Below are positions 1 through 10,632 of a stretch of 64,000 bases of DNA, piece by piece; the stretch's first letter is position 1; every line of letters starts with the position of its first letter. The notes under the pieces are model-generated. The model ran no database searches. It had not been told where the DNA came from and saw only the letters and a list, made by a program, of their open reading frames with translations. The position numbers were made by a program, and so were the translations under genes. The stretch comes from Syncephalis plumigaleata. Its lineage: Eukaryota > Zoopagomycota > Zoopagomycetes > Zoopagales > Piptocephalidaceae. The stretch covers positions 1 to 64,000 of the forward strand of contig JAIXMF010000014.1 in assembly GCA_025201365.1 (NCBI GenBank), written 5' to 3'.

Positions 1-983
1 GTGGTCATTGAACCGGGCAACCCACTTCATCCGGTCTGCTTAAACCAAGTGCACTAGGCTGGAAAATGATCTTTGTCATGCCAGCTGCTGTTTCATTTGC
101 TGATCTATTTCATCAGGTATGCTAACCTTGCATGTACTAATCCCCCTCCATTTATCAACCCTATTAAATGATGATGACGATGATTAGGGTTTCTGGCAAC
201 GAGTTTACGCAGCCGAGACTGATCGTGCTCTTCGTCAATCAGTGGCTATTGCCGCCGTGCTCACCTTCCTCGTCACCGTGCCATTAGGTGCTTCTGGTTT
301 GTTGGCCGTTTGGTCCAAGGACTGGACACCCGATAGTGCCAGTGGTACGGCATTCTTCACGCTTCTTCGATCAATGCCTGTGGCCGTGCTATGTCTCTGT
401 CTAATTCTATCCATTTCGTTGGTTTGCTCCAGTGTCGACACACTTCAGAGTGCACTCACCGCGATCATCGGTGGAGATCTTTTACAGGATAAATTGTCAC
501 TCACTTGGGTTCGATTACTTGCAGTGGCAGCCAATGTGCCAGCAGTAGCATTAACTCTCAAACGTATGGATGTGCTACAACTCTATTAATGGTGATCTAT
601 TGGCAGCTGCCACCTTTCCTCCCATTCTACTCGGCTTATTTGCACCATTCTCACTCGTTCAAGGATGCGATGTACTGATCGGTATGGTGTTCGGTATTCT
701 ATCGGTGCCTGTTGTAGGCACGATTGCTTACGGCGATGTTGCACGAGGCTGGTCCTTGTTCATCTTTCCCGATGGTCTTTACGTGGATGGTTGGGAAGTA
801 TTCTGCGCCTTTCTATTTGCACCTATAGCGAGCATTCTAGCTGCATTAGTCTCGGCATTCATACGTAAACAATGGCGAGCATATAAAGGCTATGATGGTC
901 AAGCACTCCATCTCATGGCACGTCTACATTGGATAATGACACCACTCCTAATTCATCTTCATCTCATGATACGCCTCCATTGA
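1..983 (+). CDS. Sodium:solute symporter, urea/polyamine (DUR3)-like, C-terminal part
   Basis: Partial gene cut by the left edge of the window. It encodes the C-terminal half of a plasma-membrane sodium:solute symporter; fungal relatives of this type include the urea and polyamine carrier DUR3. The exon ending at 116 reads into an intron at 117-187 (GT..AG, 71 bp) and resumes with FWQRVYAAETDRALRQ, a conserved loop of the family, followed by several hydrophobic helices (LTFLVTVPLGASGLL, VAVLCLCLILSISLVC, LLAAATFPPILLGLFAP). The frame changes near 585 between MDVLQL and INGDLLAAATFPP, although both sides match one continuous family segment. No good intron fits, so a one-base insertion or two-base loss is likely. 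The tail ends at 983 after a short repetitive HLHLMIRLH stretch. The family assignment is fairly sure. The substrate is not. Confidence 0.75.
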
Positions 984-1320
984 ATAATGACACCTCTCTT
1001 AAATCATCTCCATCTGCAACCATACCATAATCTATCAGGAATCACGCTTATGAATAATGAATAAATCTTTATTTAGCTGAAAATCTGTACATGTCAACCT
1101 AGCACTCTTACACATCGTCACTGTTCATACTACTAATAATTTATTAAACATATCACTTTTATTGCTTAAAATACAAGCATCGTCTTATTCAGTTCACATA
1201 TATAAAAAAACTACATAATCAGTATTAGCTTACGTGCTAATACATCAATATCCACAGACACTCTCTCTCGTACACACAAGTAGTGTTGCTTATATTATAC
1301 AGTATTAATCTAGGTATTTT
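984..1320. other. 3' spacer between convergent genes
   Basis: AT-rich stretch between the stop of the symporter and the stop of the opposite-strand WD40 gene. It contains AATAAA-like polyadenylation signals (around 1060-1070) and no coding signal that I can support. Confidence 0.6.
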
Positions 1321-1800
1321 CTACGCTGAATCTTGTGGACTAAAATCCCATATACGGATCTCGCAATCATCACTACCGGTAATCACACGCGTGTCACTAA
1401 GACCAACACAGGTCACGGCACCGCGATGTCCTTCGAGTGAGTGCATACACGTACCGGTATTCGGATCCCAAATACGTAACGTTTTATCATGAGCACCGCT
1501 TACTACGCGTAATGAATCGACCGCCTGACACCATACACCTTCTACGTGACCGAAGAACGTTTGTTGACATTCACCGGTACGTAGATTGAATACACGTAGC
1601 GTATTGTCTAATGCACCAGTGAGCAGTTGTGGCATATGTGAGTGACTATTTGTCGCACGTAATAGATTGGTGGATGAGCTAGCGATACTCGCTTTTGTCG
1701 TTGATAATGGCAATGATGGCGATGCAGTTGAGGATGTTGATGCAGTTCCTACTGGTCTAGTATCTTTATCCAGTGCAAGCCAGATCTTTATTGCCGCCAT
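1321..1800 (-). CDS. C-terminal WD40 repeats of a Met30/SconB-like F-box protein (fragment?)
   Basis: The translation carries three recognisable WD40 blades: LLTGALDNTLRVFNLRTGECQ, then TFFGHVEGVWCQAVDSLRVVSG, then GHRGAVTCVGLSDTRVITGSDDCEIRIWDF. Wording and order match the C-terminus of Met30 (yeast) and SconB (filamentous fungi), the F-box substrate receptor of an SCF ubiquitin ligase that controls sulfur assimilation. A Ser/Thr-rich insert (about residues 19-55) sits where SconB also has a long low-complexity insert. The F-box and the first WD40 repeats, about two thirds of a normal protein, are not seen. Upstream on this strand the DNA is occupied by the opposite-strand SYS1 gene, whose 5' end overlaps this one. 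It may be a truncated copy, or a gene whose 5' exons I cannot resolve. Confidence 0.6.
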   Translation of the reverse strand: MAAIKIWLALDKDTRPVGTASTSSTASPSLPLSTTKASIASSSTNLLRATNSHSHMPQLLTGALDNTLRVFNLRTGECQQTFFGHVEGVWCQAVDSLRVVSGAHDKTLRIWDPNTGTCMHSLEGHRGAVTCVGLSDTRVITGSDDCEIRIWDFSPQDSA

Positions 1801-2678
1801 GCAATCATGCTATTACACACTGCTCAGTATATCAACACTATTGGTTGAAGCGTTTAGTGGACAGGATATTGCGCTAGCACATATTCTTGACTATCGTATC
1901 TACCGTGGAGACACCGTTTTCGGCTGGACACTCGGTCTTGGTTCCATGTCTTGTGCCGTGGCAAGGTAAGCAGAGTGGTCAATAAGTCCATCAGCCTATT
2001 ATTTACGCAGTCGTATATTCTACAGTATTATATTGCTGGTGCATATTGTCGAACGAGCACGACTATGTCTCGACTTTGTAGTGACACTTCATTTCTTGCA
2101 TCTAGTATTCACGACGTTTTATTCGGGTCACATGCCCACCACCGTATTCTGGTGGGCACTCCATCTCGCTTCATGCTGTGTCATGAGCGTGCGGGGAATG
2201 GGCGTGTATGCGACGTGAAATGGAACCCATTATGCTTAGCGGTGGTAGTGCCACTGCAACTGCAAACACACGGACTGCACGTCACTCCGAGGAACATGTT
2301 ACGGCCAGTAGTCGATTTCTCGCCACCATCGATGAAGATGAAGATGATCTCACTCAGCGTGATATAGCCATTGATATGGAAAGTAACGGTGTTACCGCGG
2401 AAGACAGGCGTAAAGGTCGATTACTTAATGAGGGTTACGATGGCGACAACGACACGGAATACGATGACGACGAGATCAGAGATAGTTACGCCACCGACGA
2501 GGATAGAGCGAAGCCACGCCTAGGCAGTAGAATCGGAGCCATTGGTCAGCGTGTAGCTCGTGTCATTGGCGATAAAAAGCGAAAGCAAAGTGGTTCCTCG
2601 TACGAAATGATACCGCAAGTACGTGTAACATCAGCCACCGGTGTAATTACCAGTCAATCCTCGTCTAATCGTCCATAA
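1667..2678 (+). CDS. SYS1: SYS1-like Golgi membrane protein
   Basis: Sys1 is a four-helix Golgi protein that recruits the small GTPase Arl3/ARFRP1. The segment SQIFIAAMQSCYYTLLSISTLL matches the family start (SQI..MQ..YY), and RARLCLDFVVTLHFLHLVFTTFYSGHMPTTVFWWALHLASC matches the CLDF..T.HF.HL...Y....P....WW core. Exon 1 ends at 1965. An intron (1966-2025) follows, with a second possible in-frame acceptor at 2010. The conserved tail MRREMEPIML appears in a shifted frame at 2208, so one base seems inserted (or two lost) around 2206-2215. The C-terminal cytosolic tail is acidic and long compared with human SYS1. The true start is uncertain: 1667 is the first in-frame ATG, but residues before about 1765 are low-complexity and lie antisense to the WD40 gene. 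Confidence 0.75.
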
Positions 2679-2983
2679 CCATTTCATATTGCTTCTATAT
2701 TGCTATACATATATTACGCGTACAATTTCTCATTAATCATTACATTAGTTATTCATTTACAATCTAATAGGATATATATCCATTTGTTAACAACAGTAAA
2801 CTTTAGCTTATATTATTTCATTTTTGTTTTGTGTATAGCAGATGATCATTACAGTATAATTGACAATTGACAATAGAGCCACTATTTAATAATAACAATG
2901 TAACGATCATTGTTATTTGTCAGAAACAACAGAGGACAATATAGAATAACGAATGGTAGGTATAGCAACAGCAATCTTGTTTT
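2679..2983. other. Convergent 3' spacer SYS1/NFS1
   Basis: AT-rich spacer of about 300 bp between two genes that end toward each other. It presumably holds both 3' UTRs and polyadenylation signals. I see no gene or repeat in it. Confidence 0.6.
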
Positions 2984-5096
2984 CTAGTGTTGAGACCATT
3001 GAATACTCTTGAGATCGATGCCTTCCTGCACCATCTCCCAAAGTGGACTCATCTCCCGTAGACGATTGACGTGTTGACATACACGCTCGACGACAAAGTC
3101 CACTTCCTCTTCAGTTGTAAATCTACCAATACCAAATCGAATGCTGCTATGTGCCATATCCTCCTCGGCACCTAAAGCTCGTAGCACATAGGATGGCTCG
3201 AGTGAAGCAGAGGTACAGGCACTACCACTGCTTAGAGCAATATCCTTAAGCGCCATTAACAGGGATTCACCCTCAACATAGGCGAATGACAAGTTAACAC
3301 AACCTATGTAAACAGGATGTTGTTGTTGTTATTATTAGCGTCCAGTTTATAATAAATAGATTCTGGCCCACACTTACCTGGATAGAAGTGCTTTGGATCA
3401 CCGTTTTGAACGACATGCTTCACTTGAGATGTAATGCCTTCGATAAGTCGCTTGGAAAGACGTTCTACATGTTCGCTATCATGCTACCAATAGTAAATGT
3501 AAAATAAATAGATAAATAGATACAATTCATTAGTTAGTATACACTTTTCTTACTTCTCGCATCTAATTTCTATCAATAATGTAGAGAGCAATTGACCTAT
3601 TTAGCTAGCATTCTCATTACCCCTGCTGCTTAGTCCTCGCAGTATATCGAATATCAACACTACAATACTGCTGATACTGATCTACTTCTCGGGACCACCA
3701 TTCATTATAGCCTATAAGCTATGAACACTGAACGTTGGTGCTGCAATCTCTTAATCATTGATGCTCAATAAAGAGAGCCATATCTCGTGCTGCTCGTATA
3801 CTACTATTGTGTGTGTGTGTGTGTCCCCCGCTTACCTTCATTTCCTCACGAGCAATTCGACATGCTGCACCCAATCCAGCGGCTAATGGTGCGGCAACAG
3901 TACCACTACGCAGACCACGCTCCTGACCACCTCCCGAGATCAAGGGTACGAGACGTACACGAGGTCGACGACGCACGTACAACGCGCCAACACCTTTAGG
4001 CCCGTAGATCTTGTGGCCAGAGATCGATAGTAGATCGATGTTCATGGCATTGACATCAATTGGCACCTTACCAAATGCTTGAGCAGCATCGGTATGGAAG
4101 AACACCTTGTGCTTCCGGCATATACTACCAATTTCCGCTATCGGTTGAATAACACCGATTTCATTGTTCACCGTCATGATTGACACCAATGCTGTATCGG
4201 GACGAATTGCCTTCTCCAATTCCTCCAGATTAACGAGACCACCTTCATTGACGGGCAAGTAGGTTACCTCGTAGCCTTCCTCTTGCAATGACCGACAAGA
4301 GTCTAGTACACACTTGTGCTCCTACATCGTTACATTGTTAGCTATCATCACGATCATCATCAATGACAACATGTAGCGAGTATAATTACCGTTTGTGTAG
4401 TAATAATGTGCTTCTTTCGTTCACGATAGAAATGAGCCACACCTTTAATTGATAGGTTGTTCGATTCGGTAGCACCTGAGGTGAAAACAATTTCCTTTGG
4501 ATCGGCATTAATGAGCGCTGCCACCTCCTATTAATGCGGTAATCAATCATTGTTAGATTGGTATGTGGTATACATTTCCGTGCAATTAACCTACAGCTCT
4601 AGCCGCGTCAACAGCCTTTTCAGACTCCCATCCATACTGATGTGTACGCGAGTGTGGATTACCGTATTGCTGCGTCATAAAGGGCATCATCGCATCAAGG
4701 ACACGAGGATCAATCGGTGTCGTTGCTTGCATGTCCAAGTAGACTGGACGATTGGCCGGTTGTACTGCCGCTTCTTTAAACCCGAATGAACCTAATCATC
4801 ATAATCAAATTGGCCATTAATTAGTAAGCATGCATGTACACGCTCCTACATCGTCATCGTCATCATCATCACCAAAAGTAACGAGTGTCGCCTACCTTTA
4901 TCGGGAGTGGTTATGGTGGATGTAGCTGCATCGCCATACGAACAGCTGCCTCCTGTCGTGCCTTGCTAGCTGCCGTGAAGTTACGCGTACACCATACTGA
5001 GCTTGCTCGTAGCACACTAGTAGCGATAGTGGGACGTGCCGTTGCTAACGAGCGAGTAGCCAGACTTCTCTGACCCAATCGTGCCAATAAAGACAT
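2984..5096 (-). CDS. NFS1: Mitochondrial cysteine desulfurase NFS1
   Basis: Pyridoxal-phosphate enzyme that takes sulfur from cysteine for Fe-S cluster assembly on the mitochondrial ISU scaffold, and for tRNA thiolation. Six exons read, in + coordinates: 4896-5096, 4595-4791, 4390-4527, 3836-4321, 3378-3483 and 2984-3303. Landmarks are an Arg/Ser/Ala-rich presequence ([20 protein letters not shown]), [41 protein letters not shown], the PLP-lysine motif [10 protein letters not shown], the catalytic Cys loop [19 protein letters not shown], and the C-terminus [11 protein letters not shown]. Exon lengths sum to one base short of a multiple of three. The break lies at the end of exon 1 near 4932, where GGG probably reads as GG. 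The repaired length would be about 482 residues, normal for fungi. The intron at 3484-3835 is long (352 bp) and holds a GT microsatellite. Confidence 0.93.
3806..3824. repeat. (GT)n microsatellite inside an NFS1 intron
   Basis: Run of about nine GT units directly beside the 5' splice site of the long NFS1 intron (the donor is at 3835 on the minus strand, where the repeat reads as CA). Confidence 0.8.
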
Positions 5097-5566
5097 ATTA
5101 TGTATTTACGATAGAGTATTTAGTGTACTATCCGTTTATCCGATTGTAATCTTGTTCGTTTGCCGGATCTTTCTTCGATTTCCCCTCTTTTCTCGTCGTT
5201 AGTAACTGAACTCTCGGCAGTTATTTATGTGTGAGAGTGTAAGTGTATATTTGCAAGTAAGTGCCGTGTATTGCTATTGCTTAAGAACAAACGATTCGAG
5301 GTTATAGCAATAGGAATGGAAAGTATGCGAATATGCCTCACACCATGCTTACTATCAGATTTTCATTTGACTCAGATGGGAAATTGAAAAAAAGAAATCG
5401 ACCGAAATCATTTGTAATGCCACTGATTGACTGACTGACTCAAACATGAATATATTCGCGACTAACACAATTGAGGAGAAATCTATATGGCATGAACGAG
5501 ATTCGTAGATCTTGTCTTTTCCTTGATCTTGCACTTTTCGAGACTACAACGAATACATTCGTCATA
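5097..5566. promoter_or_regulatory. Divergent promoter region NFS1/COA3
   Basis: About 470 bp separate the start codons of two nuclear genes for mitochondrial proteins transcribed away from each other, so the stretch should carry both promoters. The NFS1 side is pyrimidine-rich on the + strand near 5165-5200. I recognise no specific factor site. Confidence 0.5.
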
Positions 5567-5914
5567 ATGGTGTTTAAGCCATCACCCTATGCAGGGCCAA
5601 AAGGCTACGGGTTTACAGAGGCATTGAAGCGTGCTCGTAAGCCATATCACTTCCGTAATGCAGCACTAGGAGTTGGTCTATTTGGTTTTGTCACCGCAGT
5701 GTGTATCCTTTAGTAGTTTCTGTTTGCTAGCACGTATACGCGTACAATCAAATAGCATACCATTTAGTGTTGATGTTGATGCATATATATATTCTTAGCC
5801 TAGCGTAACTATTCTATAGATGCTTACTCGATTCTAGCGGTGAAACAGGACGATTTTAGCGATGTACCTATGCCACCACCACCACCTAAAGACATCAAAG
5901 ATACCGTGTTATAA
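5567..5914 (+). CDS. COA3: Cytochrome c oxidase assembly factor 3 (COA3/Cox25)
   Basis: Small single-pass protein of the inner mitochondrial membrane that stabilises newly made Cox1 and couples its translation to assembly. Two exons, 5567-5702 and 5820-5914, are joined by a 117-bp GT-AG intron and give 76 residues in frame. The protein has a basic N-terminus (MVFKPSPYAGPKGYGFTEALKRARKPYHFRNA), one hydrophobic helix (ALGVGLFGFVTAVYAYSILAV) and the family signature VKQDDFSDVPMPPPPP. The ATG at 5567 is chosen because conserved residues begin there. An upstream in-frame extension to 5471 has no family likeness. Length and motif agree with fungal and animal COA3/CCDC56. Confidence 0.88.
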
Positions 5915-6403
5915 ACAATGGTTATTGCTTAGTAGTATTTCATTTACGAGTAAACCACGCGCGTATATCGTACGTATTGGTTAGATTATTTTGACAATAA
6001 AAGATTGTGCCAACTATAGTTATGCAAGGGACTACAGCGTTTTCTCGACTGATTAGCGCTGTTAGTCTTTAACTTTTGTTTACTAATAGATAGATTAACA
6101 CAATTGTTAGCACCATTATCGCATTGCTATTATTATTGAGTAGTTGTCATAGTTCTAGCAGTTGAGGAAGATGTTAATGATCGCGTTATCACATATTACA
6201 ATTAGTAAGAATAAATAATAGCTATTCGTAAAACAGAAGGCTAACTGCGCGAATTGGATGGAAATAGCCTGTAAATGGTAATGGCTACTTACCCATTTTG
6301 ATTCCACCTCCTAATTACCATTACTGGCTAATATGCAGTTTTTCTTTTCTTTTTTATTCATTCAATAAACAGCCTTTATTTCTTTCATATCTATCTTCTT
6401 ATC
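5915..6403. other. Spacer downstream of COA3
   Basis: AT-rich 3' flank of COA3. It holds one copy of the dispersed short repeat listed separately (6040-6135). The rest shows no feature I can support. Confidence 0.5.
6040..6135 (+). repeat. Divergent copy of dispersed 3'-flank repeat
   Basis: Begins TTTTCTCGACTGATTAGCGC, continues with TGTTAG, then a T-rich run and TTTACTAATAGAT, and ends with TTAGCACCATTATCGCATTG. It resembles the copies at 14401, 32801 and 38792 and lies 126 bp after the COA3 stop codon. This is the most diverged copy counted. Confidence 0.45.
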
Positions 6404-6580
6404 ATGTCTTCTAAGGTAATGCGTAAAGAAACAGCGTATGTAATTACTTACGAAATGAAGAAATAGATAGGACCACAACACACGCATGATTTTCTTATTC
6501 TGAAGGGAATTCAAGCTACGAAGCAAGAGGTAACGAATGAGTTAAAGGAAGAAGAACAATCGGTGGATGAAACAATGCTT
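6404..6580 (+). pseudogene. Left remnant of a gene of unknown function next to the DIRS element
   Basis: An ATG at 6404 opens MSSKVMRKETAYVITYEMKK, followed by a TAG at 6464. The same frame then stays open to the edge of the retroelement, reading IGPQHTHDFLILKGIQATKQ and then an acidic Glu/Lys-rich stretch. The right flank of the element begins with another Glu/Lys-rich coiled-coil frame (10786-11586). The two may therefore be the two sides of one gene interrupted by the insertion. I do not recognise the family. The internal TAG may also mean an unrecognised intron or earlier decay. Confidence 0.4.
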
Positions 6581-6608
6581 ATTTTCATCAAATAAATTCT
6601 CTAGAAAA

Positions 6609-6754
6609 TTACTTTAATATTCATAATATTATACATGAATATATATTTTGCTTTTACCCTTTTCTCTTTATTAATATCGAACTAAATAAAGTAACTTGGG
6701 ATTTTCCTCCTATAAATAGTGCCTAATGTGAGCATGTATATTTCTCGCTTATCC
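6609..6754 (+). repeat. Left inverted terminal repeat of the DIRS-like element
   Basis: About 146 bp, almost identical to the reverse complement of 10633-10780. It is preceded by a short left-only extension (6581-6608) that is matched only in the internal complementary region, an arrangement known from DIRS-1. Confidence 0.85.
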
Positions 6755-6843
6755 TTTTCTCTTTCGCGGTCATCACCGCAAAGTTCTAGTTAAAGCGTTC
6801 TATTATCATTATATTTTATATAGCGTTATTTACAACATTTGCA

Positions 6844-7671
6844 ATGGAACAAAATCAAGGTTTCAACCCACAGGAGATGATGGCGATGTGGCAGCAAATG
6901 CAAGAAGCTATGCAGCAGTTCAAACAGATGCAAGAAACTCTGCAGGTTCAACTCCCGACCAGGCAGAAGGACACCTGGATTCCGGACGAAAACTTTGTTA
7001 ACCACGTCAGTTCATGGTCAGCAAAGCTGGATAACTTTAGCTTATCTGAGAAAGACAAGAAGGCAATAGTCGATGCCTACGCTCCAATAGAAGGTATTGA
7101 CTATACGCCAGTCAGTAGCTATGAATCGAGCTCAAAACTCAACAAGTATCAGAAGGCATACGACAGCCGATTCAAACAAATAGCATATTTATTAACAGGC
7201 GTTGTACGCCCGCTAGATGTTATCCTACAACAAGCAATCCTTCAAGCAGACCAGGAAGCTGACCGCCAGTTTGTAGTAGCTCTAGACGATATTAGATCGT
7301 TGCTGTTAAACACGATTCACACTGTGAAATCGTTTAGAATGGATATGGTCCTCAAGTCAATGGACAGTGACTTCACACTCATTCAGAGAGAAGAGCAACC
7401 AAAGGAAGATCTTGCAATTATCCAACAAGCCTTCATTGAGCAAAGCAACCAAAAGAAGGCCATACTGGAACACAAAAAAGCCCAGCAGTTTTTTCGAGCG
7501 GACCCGCCACGAAACGCTGGCGGGCAGGATCAATCCAATTGGCACAACAGGAACTCTTACCAGAAGCGCCCATTCAACCAAGCCAACAACAACAGAAGAG
7601 GAGGCAGAGTCAAGCCCCAATTCAACAGAGGCAACCACAACAACAACAACAACAACAACAACCAACAGTAG
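6844..7671 (+). CDS. DIRS gag-like protein
   Basis: Open frame of 275 codons just inside the left repeat. The N-terminus is Gln/Met-rich (QEMMAMWQQMQEAMQQFKQM), the middle is helical (SKLNKYQKAYDSRFKQIAYLLTGVVRPLDVILQQ), and the C-terminus is basic and Asn/Gln/Arg-rich with a homopolymeric Asn tail, consistent with nucleic-acid binding. Position and composition fit the gag-like first frame of DIRS elements. It overlaps the start of the polymerase region, as is usual in the family. Confidence 0.7.
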   Translation: MEQNQGFNPQEMMAMWQQMQEAMQQFKQMQETLQVQLPTRQKDTWIPDENFVNHVSSWSAKLDNFSLSEKDKKAIVDAYAPIEGIDYTPVSSYESSSKLNKYQKAYDSRFKQIAYLLTGVVRPLDVILQQAILQADQEADRQFVVALDDIRSLLLNTIHTVKSFRMDMVLKSMDSDFTLIQREEQPKEDLAIIQQAFIEQSNQKKAILEHKKAQQFFRADPPRNAGGQDQSNWHNRNSYQKRPFNQANNNRRGGRVKPQFNRGNHNNNNNNNNQQ

Positions 7672-9571
7672 GAGGCAGATTCCAGCGCTTCCATCTAGCC
7701 TGGGCTCGATTGACAGACAGCAAGTGGGTACATGCCGTCGTCAAAGAAGGTTTCCGGATACATTTCAGCAAGTGGCCACCAATCTCAAACAAAGTGCGAC
7801 CGACGATCCCGCTCAACCAGGAACAGCGCGTATTACTGAGGCAAGAGATCAACAGTCTATTGGCCAAACGAGCAATAGAGCCTGCCACGAATACGCCAGG
7901 TTACATGAGTCCCATGTTTGTCATCCCGAAGTGGAACGGAGGCTATCGACCAGTGTTCAATCTGAAGGCACTGAATCAGCACGTTATATCCCCTCACTTC
8001 AAGATGGAGACAATCCAACAGGTCACCCAGCTAGTAAGGAAAAACGACTACCTCACGTCCATAGACATTACCGACGCCTTCCTACACATTTTGGTACATC
8101 GCAGCTCAAGAAATACCTACGATTCAATTGGGAAGGAGACACATTCCAATTTCGCACCACACCCTTCGGCCTATCAGTAGTCCCGTGGGTTTTTACACGT
8201 TTAACAAAGCCCGTCTTAACGTGGGCAAGGTCAATAGGCATTCGAGTTTCTGCATACCTAGACGATTGGATCATCATCGCCAGCTCAAAGCAGGAATCGA
8301 AATGTCACACAAACACAATAATGGCCAAACTAGCAGAACTAGGTTGGTTGTGGAATCCCAAGAAGTCACAGCTCACTCCAACGCAGTCTCTAGTTCACCT
8401 AGGCTTCAAGATAGAAACGAAGACGATGACCATCAAGCTTCCCACCAAGAAGATCCGCGACATACGCAAATCGATCAAAGCAGTGCTCAACAGCAATACG
8501 ACAACACCTCGAATGATCCACAGTCTCACAATGAGAATCAAGGCAGCGACGATCGCAATATTTCCTGTGAACTTGTACACCCAAGCATTGATGTTCTTCA
8601 AGAATTCCCATGTGAAGAACAACAAGAACTGGGACTGCAAACAGACGCTACCAGCAGATTGCAAGCGAGAACTGAGATGGTGGTCCACCAACCTATCCAA
8701 GTGGAACGGCAGATCACTAATAACACGTCCACCAACATCATCAATCTATGTGGATGCCAGCGACACAGGATGGGGTGGAGTTTACAAGAACAACATGATA
8801 CAAGGTCTATGGTCACACGAAGAAGCGAAGCAATCAATCAATTGGAGAGAGCTGAAAGCAATCGAATTGATGATCAAATCATTACCGCAACTATCGAATA
8901 CGACGATTCTGATACGCACAGACAACACGACGGCGAAGTCATACATCAACAAGCAGGGAGGAACGAGATCTCGTCAACTCAGCTCACTAGCAACGCAGAT
9001 ATGGGAGATGTGTCTCAAGAGGAACATTCAGATTCGAGCCAAACACATTCCAGGCTCTCAGAATACCGAAGCAGACTACGCATCGCGCAAGTTCTACCTC
9101 AAGAATCTATGGCAAATACATCCACGCACATTTGCACAGATACAACGCAGGTACGGTCAACACGACGTAGATCTATTCGCCGATCGAACGTCTCATCTAC
9201 TACCAACGTATGTAGCGTGGAAGCCAGACCCTCATGCGATAGCCACGGATGCACTATCAATCAGTTGGAAACAATTCAACCACCCATACCTGAATCCGCC
9301 GTGGAACTTGATATCCAAATGTGTGAACAAGATACAACAGGAGAAGATAACACAAGCAACGATAGTGACGCCATTCTGGCCGTCAGCAATGTGGTTCCCC
9401 ATACTGAGCAACTTAGCCACAGCTCCCCCAATAATACTCGACCCACAACACCACGCGCAAACTACCTCCCCTTCCGCCAGTTGGCCATGGATAAATCACA
9501 AGTGGAGAATATCCGTGTGGAGTGTCTCAAGCGAAAATATGAGGAGCCAGGATATTCGGACAAGGCAGTGA
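7539..9571 (+). pseudogene. DIRS reverse transcriptase / RNase H / methyltransferase region
   Basis: Fossil polymerase region of the element. Recognisable parts are the reverse transcriptase (PMFVIPKWNGGYRPVFNLKA in the fingers, and the catalytic box with AYLDDWIIIA), RNase H (SSIYVDASDTGWGGV, INWRELKAIEL, ILIRTDNTTA), and a Dam-like methyltransferase tail with the DVDLFAD and LNPPWNLIS segments that mark DIRS elements. The domain order is that of DIRS-1 and of the related PAT and Ngaro groups, but only DIRS proper carries the methyltransferase. Coding continuity is interrupted about once. Confidence 0.8.
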
Positions 9572-10479
9572 AAGTTCTAGCAGAAGTAAAGCACAAAACG
9601 TACATCAGAGGTCAACAATTATTCATTTCATGGGCAATCCAAAGGGATATCAATATCAGCAAATTTACATCAGCAGATTTGGTTAATTTCATAGCAGATG
9701 CACATGAAGCAGGCTACAGCAAAGCAACTCTACAAACTTATAGAGCAGCAATTGTCAAGCTACACACACGCCCTGAATCAATCAAAACCAATCCTGACAT
9801 ACAAGCACTGATAAGGAACTTCAAATACATCCCACGTCCACTGAATAAATCAAAAGTTGATATTACGCCCACATTACGTCACTTATACGCCATACCGACG
9901 TCACCAGCAGCTGATTTTGATCAACTACGACGAAAAACGGCTTACTTACTGGCAATGTCAGCACTATTGAGACCCTCTGATATCAATAGAATTTGCAGAT
10001 CACAATCAAAAACAACTGACGAAGGCCTACAGCTATACATCATTAATCCGAAAGAAAAGCGAAAGAAGGAGTCGATTACTAAACCAATCATTATTCCACC
10101 TAACAGCAACATCCCACAGCTATGCCCCGTACAAGCATACGAAACACTATTACAACACCCACAATATATCGTCAGAAACAACTACCTATTCACTAAGTTA
10201 GGCAAGCCTCACAATAAAGTCGCCGATAACACCATTGCTTCTTGGTTGTCAAAGTTGACAGCGCTCTCAACAGACATTCGCCCAACTCCTCGTGTCAGAT
10301 CAATCGCTTCAGATTTAGCACTTGAAAGAGGTGTGCCACACGACGATATCATTACACTAGGCAATTGGGCAGATGCACGCACATTCGAAAAACATTACAG
10401 ACGCCAGCGTTTATTAAGAAGTAATGTTACAGAAAAAGTGTTAGATATAAGTCCAGTACACTTTGCGTCAGCTGAATAA
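9487..10479 (+). CDS. DIRS tyrosine recombinase
   Basis: The C-terminal portion of a long open frame. The recombinase-like part starts near the ATG at 9487. It has an N-terminal SAM-like core-binding region (FISWAIQRDINISKFTSADL) and a catalytic domain with LLAMSALLRPSDINRI, an ALERGVPHDDIITLGNW segment and a terminal FEKHYRR tyrosine block. This enzyme replaces the DDE integrase in DIRS elements and joins a circular intermediate to the target. It overlaps the end of the polymerase region in another frame, which the family is known to do. Confidence 0.8.
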   Translation: MDKSQVENIRVECLKRKYEEPGYSDKAVKVLAEVKHKTYIRGQQLFISWAIQRDINISKFTSADLVNFIADAHEAGYSKATLQTYRAAIVKLHTRPESIKTNPDIQALIRNFKYIPRPLNKSKVDITPTLRHLYAIPTSPAADFDQLRRKTAYLLAMSALLRPSDINRICRSQSKTTDEGLQLYIINPKEKRKKESITKPIIIPPNSNIPQLCPVQAYETLLQHPQYIVRNNYLFTKLGKPHNKVADNTIASWLSKLTALSTDIRPTPRVRSIASDLALERGVPHDDIITLGNWADARTFEKHYRRQRLLRSNVTEKVLDISPVHFASAE

Positions 10480-10590
10480 GCAAAATATATATTCATGTAT
10501 AATATTATGAATATTAAAGTAATTTTCTAGAGAATTTATTTGATGAAAATTACACTTTAATATGAATAATATTATACATGAATATATATT
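10480..10590. repeat. Internal complementary region of the DIRS-like element
   Basis: The first about 71 bp are an exact reverse complement of the left end (6581-6651). The following about 40 bp are the reverse complement of the right end, up to 10780. This is the DIRS-specific template thought to bridge the two ends when a circle is made during replication. It starts directly after the recombinase stop codon. Confidence 0.85.
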
Positions 10591-10632
10591 ACCCACCACA
10601 CCCTCCGCAAGCATGAATTGACCGCGAAGAAC

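Noticed and set aside
546-615. A 43-bp in-frame GT-AG intron in the symporter gene that would remove the frame break
   Set aside because: It would delete MDVLQL and INGDLLA, both of which match the conserved family segment. A base-call or indel explanation fits better.
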